Source: Chlorobiaceae bacterium (GTDB lineage Bacteria > Bacteroidota > Chlorobiia > Chlorobiales > Chlorobiaceae). Taken from it: DNA of 64,000 nt. Positions 1 to 9,475 of this stretch are shown here, in pieces. Positions within the stretch are counted from its first letter, which is position 1. Every line of letters begins with the position of its first letter. The stretch covers positions 1-64,000 of the forward strand of contig JAAXWQ010000002.1 in assembly GCA_013335115.1 (NCBI GenBank). Direction: 5' to 3'. The position numbers and the translations under genes are program-made. The notes under the pieces were generated by a model. It worked only from the letters and a program-made list of their open reading frames with translations, did no database searches and was not told the origin of the DNA.

Positions 1-138
1 TCCACGCATGGGTGCAAAATACCCATTAGTGCGAAAACTCGGGAATCAGAAAATATTAACTAACATAAATACAATAACTTATTTTTTCCCTACTGGTCAC
101 TTTCCCAAAAGTGGCGAAGTCAGGAAAAAAATCAAGCG

Positions 139-3100
139 GAAACACCCCCACGCGTGTGGGGAAGACCCGAGACCTTGACGGCGAACGTCGGCGGGATGTT
201 GAAACACCCCCACGCGTGTGGGGAAGACGACTCGTGCAGGATGTCGGCCGTCCTCTGGACGGAAACACCCCCACGCGTGTGGGGAAGACTCGCTGTACTG
301 CTTTTCTTCAGCGTCACAGTCAGAAACACCCCCACGCGTGTGGGGAAGACTAGCCCAGCGCCTCGGCGTCGCCGAACGCACTGGAAACACCCCCACGCGT
401 GTGGGGAAGACGAACCGCTCTGCCTGCTCGAGGGTCGGGAACCGGAAACACCCCCACGCGTGTGGGGAAGACTCGATACGTGCCGGGATCATGTCGAGGT
501 CCTCGGAAACACCCCCACGCGTGTGGGGAAGACGCTCTTTGGCCCTGTCGAGAAACCATTCCATGAGAAACACCCCCACGCGTGTGGGGAAGACAAGAGA
601 GGCTTCATGCATGCACCGAATGGCCCAGAAACACCCCCACGCGTGTGGGGAAGACCCGCGGACCTGCACCTCGACCGCTTTGAACGGGGAAACACCCCCA
701 CGCGTGTGGGGAAGACTGATGCGGTGGCGGGCTTGTCGAAGATGTAGAGGAAACACCCCCACGCGTGTGGGGAAGACAACTCGCCGGCAGCCTCCTTGAG
801 TTTGCCCTGGGAAACACCCCCACGCGTGTGGGGAAGACCACCCGCTACCGGAGTTCGAGCCTTCATTCTAGGAAACACCCCCACGCGTGTGGGGAAGACG
901 AGTACCGCGAGCCGCACCGGTCCATTATCCTGGAAACACCCCCACGCGTGTGGGGAAGACCTGTAAAGGTCGCGTGTGTCATCTCAGTCTCCGGAAACAC
1001 CCCCACGCGTGTGGGGAAGACCGTGCGTCGGTTGGGAAAGCACGGAAGCCGTAGGAAACACCCCCACGCGTGTGGGGAAGACGTTCCTCATTCTGGGGTA
1101 ACGCTTGGGTAGTCAGAAACACCCCCACGCGTGTGGGGAAGACGAAGAGTTTCATAGCGCATACGACAAGGATACAGAAACACCCCCACGCGTGTGGGGA
1201 AGACGTCGCTGATCGCGTCCATGGGTGCCCTCTGGTAGAAACACCCCCACGCGTGTGGGGAAGACGCCGCACGCATGATCTCGACAGCCTGTAAATCGGA
1301 AACACCCCCACGCGTGTGGGGAAGACAGAGTGGAGCTTGTGCGATCCTGCCTCATGGGAGAAACACCCCCACGCGTGTGGGGAAGACCGATCCCGGTGGT
1401 CCCGGTGCTCGGCAAGGAGGGAAACACCCCCACGCGTGTGGGGAAGACTTAAGATCAGCGACTTCGCGCTGATGAGCAGTAGAAACACCCCCACGCGTGT
1501 GGGGAAGACCCTCCTTATTTGAGAGCTTTCAGGAGCTCGATGGAAACACCCCCACGCGTGTGGGGAAGACAACTTCTCCATGTTGATCCACGCCTGCCCG
1601 CTGGAAACACCCCCACGCGTGTGGGGAAGACACCATGCAAAGATAAAGTACCAATAGCAGAAAGAGAAACACCCCCACGCGTGTGGGGAAGACACCTGTG
1701 GACGAATGTGCAGAAGGTCGCGGCTGGAAACACCCCCACGCGTGTGGGGAAGACGAGACCGGTGGAGCTTCCTGAATAAAAGTAGAAGAAACACCCCCAC
1801 GCGTGTGGGGAAGACCACTATGTGTGTATACCAGATTGGTGGTGTACGGAAACACCCCCACGCGTGTGGGGAAGACTCGCTGAGTTCCTCGGCGTCGCCG
1901 TCAAGGTCGGAAACACCCCCACGCGTGTGGGGAAGACTCTATCGTGTAGATGACGGACCATAGCCTGTCGGAAACACCCCCACGCGTGTGGGGAAGACTC
2001 AGGACCATCGCCCAAATCAACAAGAGATGAAGAAACACCCCCACGCGTGTGGGGAAGACGTTAAATCAGCATAAAGACCAGAGGTCCACGAAGAAACACC
2101 CCCACGCGTGTGGGGAAGACTTCCCCAAGACCACAGGGTTCCATCAGTCTTTGGAAACACCCCCACGCGTGTGGGGAAGACGACCGCGTAATGGCTCAAA
2201 AACAGCGGAGGGCGGAAACACCCCCACGCGTGTGGGGAAGACTCTTGATTGGGCTTCCGATTCTCGGCATACTTAGAAACACCCCCACGCGTGTGGGGAA
2301 GACGGTGCGCCCTCGCCGTCGGCCAGCAGCATGTAAGAAACACCCCCACGCGTGTGGGGAAGACTCTCCCTCTGGTGAGCTTATTCTGATAACCGTAGAA
2401 ACACCCCCACGCGTGTGGGGAAGACTTCAATCCTTGGCCGTCGGCATCGTTTCCGTAGGAAACACCCCCACGCGTGTGGGGAAGACCACCGGTAGCCGGG
2501 ACAACCCGACCGGAATCCAGAAACACCCCCACGCGTGTGGGGAAGACCGTAAAAGCCGCTTTCTTCGCTAAGTACGGCAGAAACACCCCCACGCGTGTGG
2601 GGAAGACGCCGGCGCCGGCTTCGGCGTCGACTCGGTTATGGAAACACCCCCACGCGTGTGGGGAAGACGAGTTCGCTATGGCGCGCGCCGGGCGCGACGT
2701 GGAAACACCCCCACGCGTGTGGGGAAGACGGTCGCGTTGCCCATAGCGCAGGCATCGATTGAGAAACACCCCCACGCGTGTGGGGAAGACCCGCACGTAC
2801 TCCCGAGTGGTGCGAGCACTCGGGAAACACCCCCACGCGTGTGGGGAAGACGGCGATCTCGGAGAAGTTCGACGAGGGGGACAAGAAACACCCCCACGCG
2901 TGTGGGGAAGACCGGTACTTCGTCCCTTGCCCTCACTGCGGGGAGGAAACACCCCCACGCGTGTGGGGAAGACCGGATGAGGAACAAAAGGAACGACAGG
3001 GAACAAGAAACACCCCCACGCGTGTGGGGAAGACTCGATGACGATGGTCTCAACGCCGTGCAAAAAGGAAACACCCCCACGCGTGTGGGGAAGACTCCTC

Positions 3101-3766
3101 TTCAACGATTGATGGCGGAACGTTCTAAGAAACACCCCCACGCGTGTGGGGAAGACTTTCTTTTTCTTTTTCTACATATCGGGAAATTAGAAACACCCCC
3201 ACGCGTGTGGGGAAGACAGCTCGGTCCCGTCTCGAAGCGGGACGAGGATGGAAACACCCCCACGCGTGTGGGGAAGACGCCATCAAGCGCAAGGATGACG
3301 ACGTCCATCCAGAAACACCCCCACGCGTGTGGGGAAGACCCGGTGACGGAGATCGCCGCCGGCCACCTGACGGAAACACCCCCACGCGTGTGGGGAAGAC
3401 TCCCCCGCTCCATCAAGCGCCTCCTCTGTCTCAGAAACACCCCCACGCGTGTGGGGAAGACCTCTCGGCCTTTGCCGTCAACGTCTGGCACACGGAAACA
3501 CCCCCACGCGTGTGGGGAAGACGACGACAGTGTATAACGCGTATCCCATTTACGAGAAACACCCCCACGCGTGTGGGGAAGACCTGGCTCCGAAAAAACA
3601 GAGCCTCAGCCGGGTGGAAACACCCCCACGCGTGTGGGGAAGACTTGCTGAGAAACGACTACTGGGGAAAAGGCCTAGAAACACCCCCACGCGTGTGGGG
3701 AAGACTTGCGGCCCTGATGGAGATCGGCGGCGAAGTCGGAAACACCCCCACGCGTGTGGGGAAGAC
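139..3766 (-). CRISPR. Type I-E CRISPR array: 60 repeats, 59 spacers. Repeat on the + strand is GAAACACCCCCACGCGTGTGGGGAAGAC; in inferred crRNA sense it is GTCTTCCCCACACGCGTGGGGGTGTTTC, with a 29th base supplied by the spacer/PAM
   Basis: Exact 28-nt repeat read in every line from 139 to 3766, period 61 nt. Spacers are 33 nt, except two of 34 nt (167-200, 1632-1665) and one of 32 nt (2548-2579). The repeat contains a CCCCAC/GTGGGG stem. On the minus strand the 3' handle GTGTTTCY resembles type I-E handles. Adjacent to cas genes on the minus strand. Confidence 0.98.
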
Positions 3767-3811
3767 ACTGGAATTTACAAGGGTTTGCCGGCGTCGGGCA
3801 AATTGTTGACA
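3767..3811 (-). promoter_or_regulatory. Candidate CRISPR leader overlapping the 3' end of cas2, with an IHF-like motif TGTCAACAATTTG at 3799-3811 (minus strand)
   Basis: Only 8 bp separate the cas2 stop from the first repeat. TGTCAACAATTTG differs from the IHF consensus WATCAANNNNTTR at one fixed position. Confidence 0.3.
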
Positions 3812-4098
3812 GGAATTTCTGCAGACTTTTCAATCACCAGCTGCAAGCCGGAGAGTTCGATGAGGCCTTTTCGCGTATCCCCCATTCCGTAAACTTCATA
3901 GCCTGGGGCCGTATTGGAGCTATTGAAAATCATGACGCCGCTCTTCGGCGGACAGTGCTTGTGAAGATAGTCCACAACCTTTTTTGCAAGACTGTCTTTT
4001 GCGCCAGAGACAAAGATGTTTGCCCTCGGCTCGATGAACCAGAGCTTCATTCTTCCGCGAACAGCGGGAGGAAGGTCATTGGCTATCACGACGAGCAT
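3775..4098 (-). CDS. cas2: CRISPR-associated endoribonuclease Cas2 (type I-E)
   Basis: MLVVIANDLPPAVRGRMKLWFIEPRANIFVSG matches the Cas2e N-terminal pattern; overlaps the cas1 end. Confidence 0.95.
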   Translation of the reverse strand: MLVVIANDLPPAVRGRMKLWFIEPRANIFVSGAKDSLAKKVVDYLHKHCPPKSGVMIFNSSNTAPGYEVYGMGDTRKGLIELSGLQLVIEKSAEIPVNNLPDAGKPL

Positions 4099-4979
4099 TG
4101 CTTTTTGCCGAGTATGGTTTCGATGTCAGGGCCGATTCTGCCGAGAAGGTCGATTTCGATGACGTTCTTCCTGAATGCCGTGGCGATTTTGTGCCGGTCG
4201 TAATAGCCGGCCATCTCGGCAGTCAGGGAAAATGCGAGTTCAATAGAGAGCTGTTGTTTGTAAAGATCGGCAAGGTCATAAATGAATGGTAGCGGACTTC
4301 CTGAGTGAATGAAGCCTATGTGTGGCGAGTAGCCCATGCTGTGTACCGCAGATGAAATGATGCTATACAATGCAGCGTTGGCGGCCGTCAGAATCCTGTT
4401 CGTGGTGTCGCTCATTTCAAATTGTCCTGGTACGAACCGCCTGCCTGTCCATCCGACGTTGTACTTTTCAGCCATCTGTTCGTAGAATTTCCGTACGCGT
4501 AACCCTTCCATGCCCATCATCTGCTGGAGCGATTTTTTCTGCAGGTCGGCATCGGGGAAGCGATAAGCAAAGAGCCTCCGAGCAACCTCAATGGATTTTG
4601 CCGGGTTGGCGGCAAGCATCATCTGATGGTGCATGTTCCTCGTATTGCTTGTCGGGGTTTGACCACTGGCATAAAACATCATGCTGTCATCGCCGACCCA
4701 GCAAATACCGCAATTGGCTGCCGCCATTACCTTTACCGCTTCATGTGTGACTGTGGTTCCCGGGCCTAACAGTATGCAATTCAGCATAGCAACGGGAATC
4801 CGAACCACATTACAGTCACAATCAATCCATTTTATACTGCTATCGTCGATTTCCATCCGGCCCCGCTCCAAATAGATAAACGGGTACTTCTCCTTAACCT
4901 GTGGCAGGGTATCTCGTGTTACTTTGATAAGAAGTCTTGCCGGATTTCCTTCGTTGGCAATCTGCTCATTCCTACCCAT
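4086..4979 (-). CDS. cas1: CRISPR-associated endonuclease Cas1 (type I-E)
   Basis: Cas1 motifs MMGMEGLRVRKFY, GFIHSG, FIYDLADLYK; 297 aa. Confidence 0.97.
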   Translation of the reverse strand: MGRNEQIANEGNPARLLIKVTRDTLPQVKEKYPFIYLERGRMEIDDSSIKWIDCDCNVVRIPVAMLNCILLGPGTTVTHEAVKVMAAANCGICWVGDDSMMFYASGQTPTSNTRNMHHQMMLAANPAKSIEVARRLFAYRFPDADLQKKSLQQMMGMEGLRVRKFYEQMAEKYNVGWTGRRFVPGQFEMSDTTNRILTAANAALYSIISSAVHSMGYSPHIGFIHSGSPLPFIYDLADLYKQQLSIELAFSLTAEMAGYYDRHKIATAFRKNVIEIDLLGRIGPDIETILGKKQCSS

Positions 4980-5670
4980 TGTTGTTGTAAATGATGGTTA
5001 CCCTTCGTTCGCGATACTTTTTTCTTGTACCGAACTGCACCGGAACATCGTTCAGTATGACAATCTCTCCGTCATGCACGCCATCAAGCACACAGAATGC
5101 TTCGACAAGCGATTTTCCGGCGGCAATATGTGCTGCTTCTTCTAAGGCTGCCGCCTCCGATGCGAAACAGCCCCGGAAAATCAAGTCAGTCGGCACACAG
5201 CATTTCCTGCCGAGATAGACATCCCAAACAGGAGCCTGAAGCGCTTCGGAGCATTCGCGACCCATTGATTCCGGGACTTCCATAGCGACAGCAAAGGTAG
5301 CGTCCTGTAAATAGTAGCGGTAGGTCATTTTGGTTCCGCCGCCTACCGCTTTATCTCCATCGCGTTTTTTCGGAATCAACATCGTTTCCCATGGGTCGCT
5401 ATCATCAAAGCTACTGCCGACCATCTGAAAATCCCGGAGCAGCGGCGGACGGTCATCGTTCTTCCTGAAGGCCCGCACGGTCTGGCGGAGAGGTGCCAAG
5501 GCCGCGAGGAGTTCCCGCTGCTCGCCGCCTGCACCGAGGGCGCAGCAGAGAAGCCCGAGCAGGCCTGATTTGGTCGGAAAGTCAAGCGTGTCCCTCCGCC
5601 CGAACCGGGAGTCGTTTCCCCACGATTGCAACGGGGCTTCAAGCCATAACAGAATGACTGGATTGCTCAT
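4972..5670 (-). CDS. cas5e: Type I-E Cascade subunit Cas5e (CasD)
   Basis: MSNPVILLWLEAPLQSWGNDSRFGRRDTLDFPTKSGLLGLLCCALG is a typical Cas5e N-terminus. Confidence 0.95.
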   Translation of the reverse strand: MSNPVILLWLEAPLQSWGNDSRFGRRDTLDFPTKSGLLGLLCCALGAGGEQRELLAALAPLRQTVRAFRKNDDRPPLLRDFQMVGSSFDDSDPWETMLIPKKRDGDKAVGGGTKMTYRYYLQDATFAVAMEVPESMGRECSEALQAPVWDVYLGRKCCVPTDLIFRGCFASEAAALEEAAHIAAGKSLVEAFCVLDGVHDGEIVILNDVPVQFGTRKKYRERRVTIIYNNNG

Positions 5671-6707
5671 GATTTCGCTTCGATAAAGTTCCTGATTTCC
5701 TCGACCAGCCGGTCGATGCTGAACGCCTCATCTTCGCCGAAGGTGAACTCCCGCTCCTTTCCGAACAGCGATCCAGCAAGCCTCTCTTTTTTGCGGAGAT
5801 ATTCGCCGAGTGCGACGATACTCGGCTGGAGGAATCCGCCATTTTCGGCTTTGACGGCAGTCTCGAAAGGAACCTGGAGTCGTTGGCCTTTGCGGATGTA
5901 AATTTTCGCAAACTCCCATGGCGATGCGCCCGACTGCGTAGCCTGGCGTGCACTCGGGACGGCGACGAAGAGCGCCATCGTAAAAGCATCAACAGCTTCA
6001 GCAAGATCCTGACCGCCAAGGTTCTCCCATAGCTGTCCAAGGTCGAGGCTGATGTAGCGATAGTAAGTTGCGGAATTGAACTCGAGGCTGCCCATGTGTG
6101 CCGAACCCGGCTCTTCGGCCCAATCGTCGAGGGCAGTAAAGAACTCGACCTCGTTGCTCACCTTGTGGGTAGAGAGAGCATGGGAGAACGACGAGGCGGC
6201 TTCGATGTTCAATTCGGCAGCCTGGGCGACCATCCGGCCGAAAAGGGCGATATCCAGACCATCTTTGGCGGGATTGAGCACTTTTTTCGAAATTTTCACC
6301 AATTCCTTGTCGCTGAGCTTTCCTGCGTCAAACTCTTTTTCCGCAGCGTATTGCGCCAGAGCGTTTGCTTCCGTTTCACTGAAGAAAAAAAGAGTATCGT
6401 TACTAAATGTTTCGGCAATCTTTTCTCCGCACGCTCTGGCAAGCTCATTGTCAGCTCCAAGTGCGACACAGGCGTTAGCCGTGTAACCGGCGATTTTTTT
6501 ACTCCGGATGCCAATCCTGACGCCGAGCTCGTGCATGGCAAGACGCACCTGCCGTTTCCAGCACTGAGAGCTGACCCGCGCACGGGTATTGCCCCCGATC
6601 ATGGCGGTTTTCGGAGCGCCGACATCGTCCCTGTTCAGGCAGGTGACGGGAAATGACTGGATGATGTGGAACTCGATACGATGGCCCTTGAATGGATTGT
6701 TGTTCAT
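5667..6707 (-). CDS. cas7e: Type I-E Cascade subunit Cas7e (CasC/Cse4)
   Basis: IEFHIIQSFPVTCLNRDDVGAPKTAMIGGNTRARVSSQCWKRQVRLAM is a Cas7e/Cse4 signature. Confidence 0.96.
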   Translation of the reverse strand: MNNNPFKGHRIEFHIIQSFPVTCLNRDDVGAPKTAMIGGNTRARVSSQCWKRQVRLAMHELGVRIGIRSKKIAGYTANACVALGADNELARACGEKIAETFSNDTLFFFSETEANALAQYAAEKEFDAGKLSDKELVKISKKVLNPAKDGLDIALFGRMVAQAAELNIEAASSFSHALSTHKVSNEVEFFTALDDWAEEPGSAHMGSLEFNSATYYRYISLDLGQLWENLGGQDLAEAVDAFTMALFVAVPSARQATQSGASPWEFAKIYIRKGQRLQVPFETAVKAENGGFLQPSIVALGEYLRKKERLAGSLFGKEREFTFGEDEAFSIDRLVEEIRNFIEAKS

Positions 6708-6719
6708 GGATAGTAGGGG

Positions 6720-7343
6720 TTAGTGGTTTGAAATATCTTTGATCGGTTCGATCTGCAAGAGCCCGAAGCCGAATGCCCGACCGCGGCCGATGCCTCTCCT
6801 GAAGCTCTCCATAAAGAGGTCGCGGTTGTTGACATGGAGCACTCCCGAAATCCTGGAGGCTCCATGGGTGAGTTGGTGGCTCTGCTTGGAGAATTGCCTG
6901 ACAGGCAGCATCCGGACATCAAGCCGTTCAGGGTCAACACTGAATCCCCACGACGTTAGCGACTTGCCACTGAACCATGTCGTCACCTCTTCACGGCTCT
7001 TGATGGGGACTCTTTTACCTTGACGATCTTTTTTCGTAGGGTTGAGCGTAACCTCGAACTTGTAGGACTGGTGCTTGAGGAACTCCTCGGGGACAGGCGA
7101 GGAGTTCAGCTCTCCATGCGCCGGCGGCAACGGGTGCCTGTCCGAAAGGATGAGGATTTTCCGGCTCATGGCATCACCGCCTTTGTCGGCGAAAAGAAAG
7201 CCGCTGGGAATGCTCGCCTGCTTCTCTTCGTCAGACCGGATATCTTCGAAGAGGCTATAGACAACACGGTGAAGCGAATAGTCGTCTGTCAGGCGCAATG
7301 CCATGATGTCTTTTCTGGTGAGGGTAAGAATGCTTGCGATCAT
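6720..7343 (-). CDS. cas6e: Type I-E crRNA endonuclease Cas6e (CasE/Cse3)
   Basis: MIASILTLTRKDIMALRLTDDYSLHRVVYSLF and C-terminal RGIGRGRAFGFGLLQIEPI (glycine-rich loop). Internal Met chosen as start. Confidence 0.93.
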   Translation of the reverse strand: MIASILTLTRKDIMALRLTDDYSLHRVVYSLFEDIRSDEEKQASIPSGFLFADKGGDAMSRKILILSDRHPLPPAHGELNSSPVPEEFLKHQSYKFEVTLNPTKKDRQGKRVPIKSREEVTTWFSGKSLTSWGFSVDPERLDVRMLPVRQFSKQSHQLTHGASRISGVLHVNNRDLFMESFRRGIGRGRAFGFGLLQIEPIKDISNH

Positions 7344-7876
7344 GCAGCCTCCCCTTCTTTCACGTTTTCGGAGGATTGTCGGTAGAAATCGAGTGCCCAC
7401 GCTGATTTGACCCGATTACTGTCGTAGCCAAAGCTCACAAGTTGCCTGAGCAGTCTGGCGTAGTCAATCGATATCTGGGTTTTTGTTTCGATTAGGCTTA
7501 AAATCGGGCGAAGGATACGGCACGCTTCCGGCACAGAATTGCAGGCAAGCAGCCTCCGGATCCTGGCTTTTGCCTGCTCGCTCTTGCATTTTTCATCATA
7601 GCAAAAGGCGATAGCCTTGCCGATGCCCGATGTGCCGTTGCTGTCGATTTTTGCTCTGGCAATGGCTGCGGCGATGGTGGCATAAGGAATCCGCTCGAAC
7701 CGGTTCTCAAGATTGATGGAAAAGCGTGCAAGATATTCCCAGCTCTGGTATTCAGTGGCAGGATTGTCGGCGCGGCGCAGCGCGGCAGCCGCCCCTTTGT
7801 CCTTCTGGCAAAGCCCTATCACATACTGCACGAAGGCTTCCGGCCTGCCGGTTTTCTTGTCGTTCTCACTGTTCAT
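7340..7876 (-). CDS. cse2: Type I-E Cascade small subunit Cse2 (CasB)
   Basis: Position between cse1 and cas6e, size about 178 aa, and CasB-like composition (WEYLARFSINLENRFERIPYATIAAAIARA). The ORF's longer N-terminus overlaps cse1 and is rejected. Confidence 0.88.
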   Translation of the reverse strand: MNSENDKKTGRPEAFVQYVIGLCQKDKGAAAALRRADNPATEYQSWEYLARFSINLENRFERIPYATIAAAIARAKIDSNGTSGIGKAIAFCYDEKCKSEQAKARIRRLLACNSVPEACRILRPILSLIETKTQISIDYARLLRQLVSFGYDSNRVKSAWALDFYRQSSENVKEGEAA

Positions 7877-7889
7877 GACCATTGAATGT

Positions 7890-9470
7890 TCAGTTGTTAA
7901 TGAAAGATCTCGACAGGTCCGGCCGGCATGCCGCCCACGCATCAATCTGACGCGCTGTCTCCTTCGGGCAGAATGCGTCGAATGACTGCAAGGCAAGTGC
8001 GGCAATGGTTTTCCCAATGGCAGGAAGCCTTGCTGGCTCATAGCAGGCATCAACCAGCTCCTGGAATCGCCGTTCGCTGAGTTGCCAGAAGAGAGCCGTC
8101 GCGTTGGAGGCTAGCGCGCCGCCATCCATATTTTGGCTGGCGAAATACTTTTTTGTCGCCGAATAGACCATTTTAGAGAATCGGTCGAGTCGCGCCATCT
8201 CTTGCTGGAACCGGGAGTACCAGAGTTCATCGATGGCGGTGGAATCGAAGAGGATGAGGGACTCGACAAAATCGTTGTCCTGTTTGACCGATTGGTCTCC
8301 TGCGTTTGCACTAACACGAAGCCCTCCTGACCAAATGCCGATCTGCTGATGGCGCTGTTTGGCCCGCGCAAGTCCGTATTTAATGAACTGGCATTCATAT
8401 CCACTGTTGGCATTGTTTCCAAGGAAGGCCAGCATTGAGGGAAGTTCACGCCATGGGCGTTTGTCTGGATCGACCCAGACCACCTTGGGCTGATTATCCT
8501 GAAACTGGACCATCATGCCTGGCTCTCTCCAGCCCTCCTTGTGGCTAGGATATTGAAGCCCTTCGACGTAGTAAATGCCCTCTCCTTCCAGGAGGACGAA
8601 ACGCGATAGAGCAACCAGCGTCGCCATGTAGGACCCATTCAGATTGGTGGCTACAGGGCACGTTTCACCTTCCGGCATCAGTTCCCAAGGGGGCGTACCG
8701 AGGCCAAATTTCCAGTAAGGGTTAGCGCTGATCTGTTCCCGTGAAAGCAGGTTCAGTAGAAGGGTGTCGAGCAAGGCTGGACCGGTAAGGAACGAGTGAA
8801 GGTAGCCAATGTAGTTGCCGATGCTCGGCCCCGCTTTGGCAGAAACCGATTTTCCCATAAATCCGGGACTGAGTGGGGTTAGGTTTTTTTCGATTCTCTT
8901 TCCACCTAAGGCGAAGTTCATGAGCGTAACGACAAAGAGCGCCATTCCGGCAGGATCGCTGGTTTCAGCAATCTGGAACTGGCTGAGGATTGTATTGTTT
9001 TCAGCTGGCATGTCGGGGTAGAAGCCCATGCCGATGGGCCGGGGAAAAGCGTTTAGCTCTGCCTGTTTCTCGGCAGCCTCCTTTTTCCTGACCGGAGCGG
9101 AAGGTGCGGATTTTAGTTCTCGTTGCTTTCTCTCCTCAATCAGCTTCTTGACGGACGGCATCTGCAGAAATGGCTTTTCTCCGTATAGCCAAAAGCGGTC
9201 GTACCACTTTTCGAGATAACGGAGACACTCTACGTGGAATGTCTCTACGTCGAGCTTTTCAAGCTCCTCCGTGCTCTCCGGCGTGCAGGCCGCCTGGCCG
9301 ATGGCCAGCAGAAGCTTGGTGAGGGCGATTTTCTGCACGGGGTTACCGCCGAGGGCAGGAAGGGTCGGATCGCTGAAAATCTCGCCGAGGCTTGCACGCC
9401 CTTTGCCAATGACCGGAATCCACGGTTCATCGATCAGGTTGAAACGATTTTGCATGGCTGTTTTTTCCAT
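7890..9470 (-). CDS. cse1: Type I-E Cascade large subunit Cse1 (CasA/Cas8e)
   Basis: RFNLIDEPWIPVIG N-terminus and GTPPWELMPEG; 526 aa. Confidence 0.95.
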   Translation of the reverse strand: MEKTAMQNRFNLIDEPWIPVIGKGRASLGEIFSDPTLPALGGNPVQKIALTKLLLAIGQAACTPESTEELEKLDVETFHVECLRYLEKWYDRFWLYGEKPFLQMPSVKKLIEERKQRELKSAPSAPVRKKEAAEKQAELNAFPRPIGMGFYPDMPAENNTILSQFQIAETSDPAGMALFVVTLMNFALGGKRIEKNLTPLSPGFMGKSVSAKAGPSIGNYIGYLHSFLTGPALLDTLLLNLLSREQISANPYWKFGLGTPPWELMPEGETCPVATNLNGSYMATLVALSRFVLLEGEGIYYVEGLQYPSHKEGWREPGMMVQFQDNQPKVVWVDPDKRPWRELPSMLAFLGNNANSGYECQFIKYGLARAKQRHQQIGIWSGGLRVSANAGDQSVKQDNDFVESLILFDSTAIDELWYSRFQQEMARLDRFSKMVYSATKKYFASQNMDGGALASNATALFWQLSERRFQELVDACYEPARLPAIGKTIAALALQSFDAFCPKETARQIDAWAACRPDLSRSFINN

Positions 9471-9475
9471 GGCGG

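Noticed and set aside
56-3809. About 30 long ORFs across the CRISPR array (NTPTRVGKT / ETPPRVWGR / KHPHACGED repeats)
   Set aside because: The repeat has no stop in several frames and the 61-nt period rotates the frame, creating artificial repeat proteins. They are translations of the array.
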